Below are positions 15,860 to 22,890 of a DNA stretch of 64,000 bases, one piece after another. The notes under the pieces were generated by a model. That model had not been told where the DNA came from and did no database searches. It was given only the letters and a program-made list of their open reading frames with translations. Both the position numbers and the translations under genes were made by a program. The stretch is from Thiomicrorhabdus chilensis DSM 12352. Its GTDB lineage: Bacteria > Pseudomonadota > Gammaproteobacteria > Thiomicrospirales > Thiomicrospiraceae. Numbering within the stretch: position 1 is the stretch's first letter; each line of letters opens with the position of its first letter. Location: positions 1,269,460 to 1,333,459 of the forward strand of contig NZ_KI519609.1 in NCBI RefSeq assembly GCF_000483485.1. The letters run 5' to 3'.

Positions 15860-16882
15860 TTAGATAATAATGACTTCCGGCTCTAGATGGATTCCAAACT
15901 TATGATCCACCGCATTTTGTACCATCTGCGACAGTTCGACAATATCCTGACCACTGGCGCCGCCCAGGTTTTCCAGGATCAACGCATGTTTGTTCGACAC
16001 TCTGGCTTTGCCGTGTCGCTGGCCTTTCCAGTTGGCTTGTTCAATTAACCAAGCGGCAGGGATTTTGTATTGTCCGTCCAGGGTCTTATGGTGAGGCAGG
16101 TCGGAATAGGTCTCGAGCATTTCTTCAAAGTAGGCGGGGCTAATGACTGGATTCTTAAAGAAACTTCCGGCATTGCCGTATATTTCTGGATCCGGTATTT
16201 TTGACTGACGAATCTTAATGACTTCGTCATAGATCATTTTCGGAGTGAGTTCCGATTTGGGTATTTCAGATAAAGCGTTTTTAAGGGGCTCGAACATCAA
16301 GTTGGGATGACCCGCATGCAGTTTTCTTAAACGGAAGGTGACCCGGTGAACCAAAACCTTGTCGGCCAACTCCTGTTTGAACACACTGGTGCGATAACCG
16401 AAATTACATTCCGCATTACGAAATTCGGTCCGTTGGCCATTGTAGAGGTTCAATGTTTGAACACGGGTGATCGCATCCCGCGCCTCTGCACCATAAGCGC
16501 CGATATTCTGAACAGGTGCCGCGCCGACGGTTCCGGGAATCAGAGCAAGATTCTCCAAGCCCCAAAGGTCATGTTCGACCGTATAAGTCACCAAGTCGTG
16601 CCATTTCATCCCGGCGCCGACCGAAATCCACACGTTGTCTTCATCGGTTTTCACGACTTTAAGTTTTTTGAATGCACAGTGAACCAAAACCCCTTCAATA
16701 TCGTTTGTAAGCAACATGTTACTGCCACCGCCTATAATTCGCCAAGGCAGGGAGGAGAGTGTCAGATCGGAGCGCAAGGTCGCAATATCACTTTGTCGGC
16801 TGATTTCGACGTAGTATTGGGCTTTCACATCGATCTTAAAAGTGTTGTGTTTTTTAAGTGAATAGTTGGCCTGAATGTGCAT
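15860..16882 (-). CDS. murB: UDP-N-acetylenolpyruvoylglucosamine reductase MurB
   Basis: A 340-residue MurB of the type I class (E. coli length 342). It reduces UDP-GlcNAc-enolpyruvate to UDP-MurNAc with FAD and NADPH in the cytoplasm. The FAD-binding part shows WRIIGGGSNMLLTND, GAGMKWHDLVTYTV, LALIPGTVGAAPVQNIGAYG and the GYRTSVFK region. The catalytic Ser lies in GNAGSFFKNP, and the late Glu in HLEPEVIII. It is divergent from the symporter gene with only 50 bp between. An AAAGAG ribosome site precedes ATG 16882. Confidence 0.96.
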   Translation of the reverse strand: MHIQANYSLKKHNTFKIDVKAQYYVEISRQSDIATLRSDLTLSSLPWRIIGGGSNMLLTNDIEGVLVHCAFKKLKVVKTDEDNVWISVGAGMKWHDLVTYTVEHDLWGLENLALIPGTVGAAPVQNIGAYGAEARDAITRVQTLNLYNGQRTEFRNAECNFGYRTSVFKQELADKVLVHRVTFRLRKLHAGHPNLMFEPLKNALSEIPKSELTPKMIYDEVIKIRQSKIPDPEIYGNAGSFFKNPVISPAYFEEMLETYSDLPHHKTLDGQYKIPAAWLIEQANWKGQRHGKARVSNKHALILENLGGASGQDIVELSQMVQNAVDHKFGIHLEPEVIII

Positions 16883-16891
16883 TTTACTCTT

Positions 16892-16900
16892 TGATATAAT
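16892..16900 (+). promoter_or_regulatory. Candidate extended -10 promoter of the symporter gene
   Basis: TGATATAAT is an extended -10 (TGn-TATAAT) 32 bp before the symporter ATG, in the 50-bp divergent spacer with murB. No good -35 is seen. Confidence 0.5.
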
Positions 16901-16932
16901 GATTTCGAGGGGTTAATTATAAAGGAAGATGC

Positions 16933-18378
16933 ATGAGTCAATTGAAACTTTCTGAAGAAGGTTGGTCAAATCAAACCATATTCATTCTAGCTGCGATCGG
17001 CTCGGCCGTTGGATTGGGGAATTTATGGAAATTTCCTTATATTACCGGTGAAAATGGCGGAGGGGCGTTTGTACTGGTCTACTTGGCCTGCATCCTGTTG
17101 ATCGGTATTCCGGTTCTACTTTCAGAACTCGCTTTGGGCCGCGCCGGCCAAGCCAATCCAGTCCAAAGCATGGCCAACCTTTCCCGCCAGAATTCGGCCA
17201 GCCCTTTATGGTTTCTACTGGGGCTCAATGGCGTTCTCGCTGCCGCACTCATCCTCTCTTTTTATACGGTCGTTGCCGGATGGGGTGCCGCCTATTTTTT
17301 TGAAAGTTTGCAAGGGGCGTTTATTGATATTACGCCGGATCAGGCCGGTACACATTTTGAAGGCCTGCTTCATAACCCCTATGAACTGATGTTTTGGCAC
17401 AGCGCTTTATCGCTGTTAACCGCCATCGTCGTCGCAAAAGGTGTCAAAAGCGGCATAGAAAGAGCCATCAGTTTTTTAATGCCGGGGCTGTTGCTCATTC
17501 TGTTGGTGCTTTTGGGTTATGCGACCACAACCGGTGCGTTTGGCCAGAGTTTCGGTTTCTTATTTTACCCCGATTTCACAAAACTCTCCTGGGCGGCCGT
17601 TTTAACCGCCATGGGTCACGCTTTTTTCACGCTCAGCATCGGGTTAGGCACCATGATGGTGTATGGGTCATATTTATCAAGAAAACACTCCATCGTAAAG
17701 GCGGGAATGTGGATTGCATTTGCCGATACACTGGTGGCTTTATTGGCCGGGCTTGTTATTTTCTCGATTGTATTTGCCAACGGTTTGCAAGCGGGCTCAG
17801 GTCCAGGCTTGCTGTTTCAAACCTTGCCGATCGCCTTCGGTCAAATGACGGGAGGGTGGTTTTTTGGTACCTTGTTTTTTGCGCTGGTTGTCATGGCGGC
17901 GCTCAGTTCTTCTATTTCACTGCTAGAGCCGGCGGTGAGTTGGTTTGAACAGAACTGGGATATCAAACGCCTTAAAGCGGCTTGGTTGCTTGGCTTTATA
18001 ATTTGGGTAGTAGGCATCGGCAGCGTACTTTCTTTTAACGATTGGGCAGACGTACACTTTTTGGGTGAGCGTAATTTTTTTGAAAGCGTGGATTTTCTAA
18101 CCGCCAATATCATGCTGCCTCTCGGCGGGTTACTGATTTCTGTGTTTGTTGCTTGGGTGATGAAACAAGAGCAACGATATGCTGAGATTGAACTCGAACA
18201 AGGGGCCATGAAATGGTTGCTTATGGATTTGCGTTGGATAGCGCCAGTGGCCATTTTGATTGTGTTTGCCACCAATTTGGTCGGTGCGGAAAGCACTTGG
18301 GTGATGGTCACGGTCGCCTTGGTGGTTTATGCGGTTTATGTGGTCAACGCCATCCGCAACGGACATTTAAATGGTTAA
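16933..18378 (+). CDS. Sodium-dependent transporter of the neurotransmitter:sodium symporter (SNF/NSS) family
   Basis: A 481-residue polytopic protein with about 11-12 membrane helices. The NSS signature IGSAVGLGNLWKFPYITGENG in TM1 carries the sodium and substrate site. A second conserved block (GHAFFTLSIGLGTMMVYGSY) matches TM6-TM7. Bacterial members such as LeuT, MhsT and TnaT import amino acids with sodium; the substrate here cannot be told. The start follows AAAGGAAG. A bidirectional terminator closes the unit. Confidence 0.92.
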   Translation: MSQLKLSEEGWSNQTIFILAAIGSAVGLGNLWKFPYITGENGGGAFVLVYLACILLIGIPVLLSELALGRAGQANPVQSMANLSRQNSASPLWFLLGLNGVLAAALILSFYTVVAGWGAAYFFESLQGAFIDITPDQAGTHFEGLLHNPYELMFWHSALSLLTAIVVAKGVKSGIERAISFLMPGLLLILLVLLGYATTTGAFGQSFGFLFYPDFTKLSWAAVLTAMGHAFFTLSIGLGTMMVYGSYLSRKHSIVKAGMWIAFADTLVALLAGLVIFSIVFANGLQAGSGPGLLFQTLPIAFGQMTGGWFFGTLFFALVVMAALSSSISLLEPAVSWFEQNWDIKRLKAAWLLGFIIWVVGIGSVLSFNDWADVHFLGERNFFESVDFLTANIMLPLGGLLISVFVAWVMKQEQRYAEIELEQGAMKWLLMDLRWIAPVAILIVFATNLVGAESTWVMVTVALVVYAVYVVNAIRNGHLNG

Positions 18379-18406
18379 ACACACGGGCTTTAAAGTTCAC
18401 TAAATG

Positions 18407-18430
18407 AAAAGGAGGCAAATGCCTCCTTTT
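18407..18430. terminator. Bidirectional terminator
   Basis: AAAAGGAGGC (18407-18416) and GCCTCCTTTT (18421-18430) form a 10-bp stem with an AAAT loop. T-runs on both strands serve the convergent symporter and cyclic-nucleotide-binding genes. Confidence 0.9.
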
Positions 18431-18464
18431 TGGTATAACGCTTCAATAATTGATGTTGTAAAAA

Positions 18465-18944
18465 TTAATACTGGGCGGTGTATTGATTCTGAACCATGCG
18501 ATGCATTTCCAGATATTTGGCGTTCATTTTACGTTGCAAGATATGAGAGTAACGCAAGATAGAACGCATCACATGGAAGGTTACGAGTGGATGGGATTCC
18601 ACTAAAGCTTCAAAACGGTCACGGCGCAACAACAGAACTTCACTGTCTTTTTTGGCCACCAAACGCATGGAGTGTGGATTGCCGTCAATGAAACTCAATT
18701 CACCCGACATGCTGCCCTCCATCAATGTATCAATCGAGATTGAAGTGTCCGCTGACAACATTTTCAACACCTCGATTTTTCCGGTAATCAAAATGTAGAG
18801 GGTGTTATCCTGAGAACCTTCTTCAAATAAAATTTCACCTTTGCTGAGTTGACGGGTTTCAACAGCGCTGGCCAGCACCTCACAATCTTCAGTTGTCAGG
18901 TCTTGCCCTAAAACAGAATGGGCGATTTTTTGAGCGTCAGACAT
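18465..18944 (-). CDS. Cyclic nucleotide-binding domain protein without a DNA-binding domain
   Basis: A 159-residue protein with one cNMP-binding (Crp-type) beta-roll at about residues 20-135. It shows LSKGEILFEEGSQDNTLYILITGKIEVL and, around the phosphate-binding cassette, SGELSFIDGNPHSMRLVA. The cassette lacks the canonical Arg-Ser pair of true cAMP binders (FIDGNPHSMR), so ligand binding is uncertain. No helix-turn-helix follows; the C-terminal 25 residues are helical and end NQYTAQY. Such single-domain proteins often act as regulatory subunits. Role unknown. Confidence 0.82.
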   Translation of the reverse strand: MSDAQKIAHSVLGQDLTTEDCEVLASAVETRQLSKGEILFEEGSQDNTLYILITGKIEVLKMLSADTSISIDTLMEGSMSGELSFIDGNPHSMRLVAKKDSEVLLLRRDRFEALVESHPLVTFHVMRSILRYSHILQRKMNAKYLEMHRMVQNQYTAQY

Positions 18945-19064
18945 GAAATTCCTTTCTAAATTTAATGAATCTTCACTTTGATTTTACGCTTAATAAAATC
19001 GTAATTCCAGTGCCTTTAAGGCAATCATTCAGAAAGGTCAGAAGAGGCCGTCGGCGCAACTAAA

Positions 19065-19331
19065 TTAGGGGGTTGAGGGAGAGTGATTAGGAAGATCCAA
19101 GCGCTCGATGGGAAAAAACAGATCAAAAAACTGACCTATGCCGAACACAAAAACCAAAATCAGCGTAAAGACGATCAGTAATGAAAAGGCCTGTCTGTTT
19201 TCAATGAATTTTTCTCGCCACTTTTCACTTTTGAGCTGTGGCCAGATAAAGTATAAAAAGATCCCTAAAGCCAGTATCTGTAAGGCTAAAAGCAAATACT
19301 GAATGGAATGAGGCAGTTGCGTTTCGGTCAT
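19065..19331 (-). CDS. Small two-helix inner-membrane protein
   Basis: An 88-residue hypothetical protein. Two hydrophobic segments (about residues 11-29 and 45-66) are separated by a short charged loop (KSEKWREKFIENRQ), and the C-terminus is Pro-rich (NHSPSTP). I do not recognise the family. ATG 19331 is chosen; the longer open frame to 19445 would overlap dapE by 101 bases and adds an unlikely basic leader. It begins 13 bp after dapE on the same strand, so it is probably co-transcribed. Confidence 0.6.
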   Translation of the reverse strand: MTETQLPHSIQYLLLALQILALGIFLYFIWPQLKSEKWREKFIENRQAFSLLIVFTLILVFVFGIGQFFDLFFPIERLDLPNHSPSTP

Positions 19332-19344
19332 AATCGATTTTCTT

Positions 19345-20478
19345 TTAAGAGGCCAGCAAATTGACGAGCGTCTGATAATAAATCTCAGTGAGATGTTCAA
19401 GATCCGAAATGCTGACACGCTCATCGATCTGATGAATGGTTGCATTCAACGGACCCAGCTCGATGACCTGAGCACCGGTTGGCGCAATAAAACGTCCGTC
19501 GGAAGTGCCGCCTCCAGTAGACAATTCAGGCTCATAACCCATCACCGTTTTTGTCGCTTGAGTGACCGCTTGGATGAGCTCTCCTTGAGCGGGTGTGATA
19601 AATGGCAATCCGGAAAGACTCCAGTCGAGATCATAGTTTAGATTATGATGATCCAATACCGCATGGACGCCTTCTTTTAAGGTTTCCGGAGTGTGCTCGG
19701 TTGAGAAGCGGAAATTAAACAAAACCTCCACACTGCCCGGTATCACATTGGTGGCACCAGTGCCTGCGTTGATGTTTGAAATCTGGAAGGAGGTTGGCGG
19801 GAAGTATTCGTTGCCGTGATCCCACTGCAGATGCACTAGCTGCTCTAATGCTGGCGCCAGGGTATGAATCGGGTTTTCGGCGAGTTCAGGATAAGCGATA
19901 TGTCCTTGAATGCCTTTAATGGTCAAGTGTCCGCTCAATGAGCCGCGACGCCCGTTTTTAATCGAATCTCCGAGCTTTTTAGAACTTGACGGCTCGCCTA
20001 CCAGGCAGTAATCGAATTTCTCATTACGAGCCTCAAGCGTTTCGATGACCTTAACCGTGCCATCAATTGCTGGACCTTCTTCGTCACTTGTTATCAGATA
20101 ACCGATAGACCCGGCGTGTTGCGGAAAGTCACCAATAAAACGTTTGCAAGCCACCATGAAACAGGCGATGCTGCTCTTCATATCCGCCGTCCCGCGTCCA
20201 TACATCATGTCGCCTTCAATATGAGCGGAAAAGGGTGGGTGGCTCCATGCCGATTCAGGTCCGGTTGGCACCACATCCGTGTGCCCTGCAAAAACGATAA
20301 AAGGCCCTTGATCGCCTTTTCTGGCCCAGAGATTAGACACTTCACCAAACGGCATCGCTTCTATATTGAAGCCTAATGGACGCAGATAGTCGGCAATCAA
20401 ATTTTGGCAACCTTTGTCATCAGGTGTGACGGAATCGATTTGAATCAATTGTTGGGCTAGGGCAATGGTTTCGGACAT
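19345..20478 (-). CDS. dapE: Succinyl-diaminopimelate desuccinylase DapE
   Basis: A 377-residue M20 metallopeptidase-fold enzyme. It hydrolyses N-succinyl-LL-diaminopimelate in the succinylase branch of lysine/DAP synthesis in the cytoplasm. The di-zinc site motifs are [45 protein letters not shown] and the late [16 protein letters not shown]. Length equals E. coli DapE (375). Gene order with the downstream yffB homologue matches the conserved yffB-dapE pair, and dapD lies in the same neighbourhood. DapE and DapD together confirm the succinyl route. Confidence 0.96.
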   Translation of the reverse strand: MSETIALAQQLIQIDSVTPDDKGCQNLIADYLRPLGFNIEAMPFGEVSNLWARKGDQGPFIVFAGHTDVVPTGPESAWSHPPFSAHIEGDMMYGRGTADMKSSIACFMVACKRFIGDFPQHAGSIGYLITSDEEGPAIDGTVKVIETLEARNEKFDYCLVGEPSSSKKLGDSIKNGRRGSLSGHLTIKGIQGHIAYPELAENPIHTLAPALEQLVHLQWDHGNEYFPPTSFQISNINAGTGATNVIPGSVEVLFNFRFSTEHTPETLKEGVHAVLDHHNLNYDLDWSLSGLPFITPAQGELIQAVTQATKTVMGYEPELSTGGGTSDGRFIAPTGAQVIELGPLNATIHQIDERVSISDLEHLTEIYYQTLVNLLAS

Positions 20479-20583
20479 GGTGTACTCTGCTTTTTATCGT
20501 TAAGGAGACTATTTTACGGCCTTCTACGAAGATATGATAAGAAAAATAATTTATACGGGCTTCTTTAAAAGACTTAAGTGTTA

Positions 20584-20925
20584 TCAGGACGCCAGTGCCT
20601 GGTATTCATCCAGTTTGAATCCGACTAGAATATGATCGTCGGTTTGTAACACAGGCCGTTTGATTAGGGTTGGCATTTCGCATAAAAGACTTAAATCGCT
20701 CTGATTCATTAAGTTGTCTTTCTGATCTTCGTTCAGCTGCTTCCAGCTGGTACTGCGTTTATTGACCAGAACTTCGATTGGTTGAAACTGCAACCAGTTT
20801 TGTATGGTCTCCAGCGAGAGTCCGTCTTTTTTAAAATCGTGGAAATGGTAGTTGATTTGTTGATTGTCTAAGAACTTGCGAGCTTTTCGTACGCTGTCGC
20901 AATTGGGTATGCCATATAAAATCAT
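20584..20925 (-). CDS. yffB: ArsC/Spx-family protein YffB
   Basis: A 113-residue thioredoxin-fold protein of the ArsC/Spx/YffB group. The N-terminal GIPNCDSVRKARKFL holds the single active-site Cys (C9 or C10), and LIKRPVL is the conserved late loop. It has neither the CxxC of Spx nor the extra Cys residues of thioredoxin-linked arsenate reductases, which favours the YffB subgroup. Adjacency to dapE is conserved in gammaproteobacteria. E. coli YffB is thought to be a glutathione-dependent reductase; the substrate is unknown. Confidence 0.88.
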   Translation of the reverse strand: MILYGIPNCDSVRKARKFLDNQQINYHFHDFKKDGLSLETIQNWLQFQPIEVLVNKRSTSWKQLNEDQKDNLMNQSDLSLLCEMPTLIKRPVLQTDDHILVGFKLDEYQALAS

Positions 20926-21210
20926 AATAATCCTAATTCAGGGTTAATCAGTTTTTTGAGGTAATGGATAATTTTAAAGCATTTTTAAGCAGATTGATGC
21001 TTGGAGCATAATTAATCCCTCCTGATTATTTCGAAATAAAAAATGCTGGCATCGAGATAAATCAGCAACTTCATGGTTTTCCGATAATTTGAGCAACATG
21101 CCTAAGCGCTTAATTTCACTTTTGAGGTGGATTTTTTTCTCTGTTTGATTCAAGAGCAGGTATACTTCTCGGTTAATTTATTTTTAACAATTAGGTAAGA
21201 GAGTAGCATT
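20926..21210. other. 285-bp divergent spacer of yffB and dapD
   Basis: No gene is supported here. The spacer is AT-rich. A TATACT (21161-21166) upstream of dapD has no -35 at a normal distance. No lysine-riboswitch core was recognised on either strand. Confidence 0.5.
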
Positions 21211-22110
21211 ATGACAATCAAACGAATCGGACACCGTTATAGCGATACTAAAACTGGCGCAACCTTGGATGTGTGGTTTCCACGTTCCAACAAGCAAATA
21301 GCCCGCAACTGTTTGGCTTTACAAGCCGGTTTGATTAAAAGTGATTTTGTTACCGTTGAAATCAATTCGGTTGATGACACGCCAGAGTCAGCGGAAGACG
21401 CTTACCTTCGTCTGCATTTGTTGTCGGAGTGTGCGGTCAAACCTCATGAAATCAACTTGGACGGTGTTTTTGGCTTGTTGACTAATGTTGCATGGACAAG
21501 CGCCGGGCCAGTTCTGCCATCTGAGGTTGAGAATCTGCGTGAAGCGATTGCCGGTGAAGCGCATCAACTTAACGTCACTTCGATTGACAAGTTCCCGCGC
21601 ATGACCGATTACGTGATTCCTGAAGGGGTACGTATCGGTAATGCCGACCGCATCCGACTAGGAGCGCATTTGGCACCTGGAACTACCGTGATGCACGAAG
21701 GGTTTGTGAACTTTAATGCTGGAACCCTTGGTAACTCCATGGTTGAAGGTCGCATCAGTGCCGGCGTGGTGATTGGTGAAAACACCGATATCGGCGGTGG
21801 CGCATCGATCATGGGGACGCTTTCAGGTGGCGGCAAGCAGGTGATTTCAATGGGTCAAAGAAACCTGTTGGGTGCCAATGCCGGACTGGGCATCTCGCTG
21901 GGTGATGATTGTATTGTCGAGTCAGGCTTGTATTTAACAGCCGGTACCAAGGTCAAAATGCCGGATGGCTCGATTGTGTCTGCGCGTGAATTGTCTGGCC
22001 AGTCTAAACTGTTGTTCCGTCGCCATAGCCAGACCGGTGCGGTAGAAGCCATCGTCACAGATGGTTCTTTGTGGGGTGGTTTGAACAGCGCACTACACAG
22101 CAACGATTAA
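21211..22110 (+). CDS. dapD: Tetrahydrodipicolinate N-succinyltransferase, actinobacterial-type DapD
   Basis: A 299-residue left-handed beta-helix acyltransferase that succinylates tetrahydrodipicolinate in lysine/DAP synthesis. The central and C-terminal parts show VRIGNADRIRLGAHLAPGT, MHEGFVNFNAGTLG, EGRISAGVVIG, DIGGGASIMGTLSGGGK and NAGLGISLGDDCIVESGLY. These resemble the DapD class known from Mycobacterium rather than the 274-residue E. coli class. The hexapeptide repeats and the Gly-rich loop are intact. Its pairing with dapE fits the succinylase pathway. The start follows AGGTAAGAGAG. Confidence 0.92.
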   Translation: MTIKRIGHRYSDTKTGATLDVWFPRSNKQIARNCLALQAGLIKSDFVTVEINSVDDTPESAEDAYLRLHLLSECAVKPHEINLDGVFGLLTNVAWTSAGPVLPSEVENLREAIAGEAHQLNVTSIDKFPRMTDYVIPEGVRIGNADRIRLGAHLAPGTTVMHEGFVNFNAGTLGNSMVEGRISAGVVIGENTDIGGGASIMGTLSGGGKQVISMGQRNLLGANAGLGISLGDDCIVESGLYLTAGTKVKMPDGSIVSARELSGQSKLLFRRHSQTGAVEAIVTDGSLWGGLNSALHSND

Positions 22111-22456
22111 TAAACACTCATACTCAGGACGGTTGCGGCTTTAGGCAGGTAGCCGTCTCTGATATCTTATGCATTCCTTGGTCTTCCTGACCGGGGAGTG
22201 AAGCCTAATATAGAACACTCTCACTTTCACTTCCTTTTCTGTGTTGTTGGCATTTATCCGACGTATTCAGCTCCTCTGCTCGCATCAATCAGCTTTTTAA
22301 GTTTTCTTAACAACCTTGAATATGCAGTTTTTATCTATTGGATGGGCAATTCAATAAGCCTAAATAATCCTAAATAGTTCGGGAATCTTTTGCAAAAATG
22401 GTAAAGTTTTTTGCTTGCTATCAATCAGAACAACAATCATGCAACGAAGGGGAACT
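22111..22456. other. 346-bp intergenic region, no gene seen
   Basis: No coding frame is supported. Just after dapD a 7-bp hairpin (GACGGTT 22128-22134 with AGCCGTC 22151-22157) is followed by a weak GGTC/GACC dyad and a GAGTG/CACTC dyad. These may form an untranslated tail or a small RNA, but there is no T-run to mark a clear terminator. Confidence 0.4.
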
Positions 22457-22834
22457 ATGGCAAACGTGTTAGGTTTGGATCATGTCAGTATTTTGGTAAA
22501 AGATGCAGAACAATCGGCACAATTTTATCGCACTCTATTAGGGTTGGAGATTTTGCCTCGCCCTGACTTGGGATTTCCAGGTTACTGGTTAGACTTAGGA
22601 GCGGAACAGAGCCTGCATATCATGCAACTGGACAACCCTAATGCGGGAACAGTACGTCCGCAGCACGGAGGCAGGGACTACCATTTTGCTTTACGTGTCG
22701 TTTCGATTGAAAGCTTCAAGACGCGGCTTGAGAATGAGGGCATTCCCTACACCCAAAGTCGTTCAGGAAGAAAGGCTTTGTTTGTTAAAGACCCGGATGA
22801 AAACGCCTTTGAACTATTTGAATACCATTCTTGA
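22457..22834 (+). CDS. VOC-family (glyoxalase/dioxygenase-fold) protein
   Basis: A 125-residue vicinal-oxygen-chelate protein made of two beta-alpha-beta-beta-beta modules: LGLDHVSILVKDAEQSAQFYRTLLGL at the start and DYHFALRVVSIESF in the second half. Metal-ligand candidates are the His of LDHVSI, the His of GRDYHFA and the Glu of NAFELFEY. ATG 22457 is preferred over upstream starts because GAAGGGG lies five bases before it. The enzyme class (lyase, dioxygenase, resistance protein) cannot be fixed from sequence. It stands alone, convergent with glnD. Confidence 0.85.
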   Translation: MANVLGLDHVSILVKDAEQSAQFYRTLLGLEILPRPDLGFPGYWLDLGAEQSLHIMQLDNPNAGTVRPQHGGRDYHFALRVVSIESFKTRLENEGIPYTQSRSGRKALFVKDPDENAFELFEYHS

Positions 22835-22857
22835 GCGCTTATTTAAGATAAATAGAC

Positions 22858-22886
22858 AGGCCTGCTTGTTTTGGCAGGCCGTGTTT
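22858..22886 (+). terminator. Terminator carrying CAGGCCTG between the VOC gene and glnD
   Basis: GGCCTGC (22860-22866) pairs with GCAGGCC (22875-22881) over an 8-base T-rich loop, followed by GTGTTTTTA. One full CAGGCCTG (22858-22865) forms the left arm. Confidence 0.75.
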
Positions 22887-22890
22887 TTAC

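Noticed and set aside
19332-19445. Extended start of the small membrane protein inside dapE
   Set aside because: It would overlap dapE by 101 bases and adds a basic, Ser/Ile-rich leader read from another frame of dapE.
20926-21210. Possible lysine riboswitch upstream of dapD
   Set aside because: The conserved lysine-aptamer junction motifs were not found on the plus strand.
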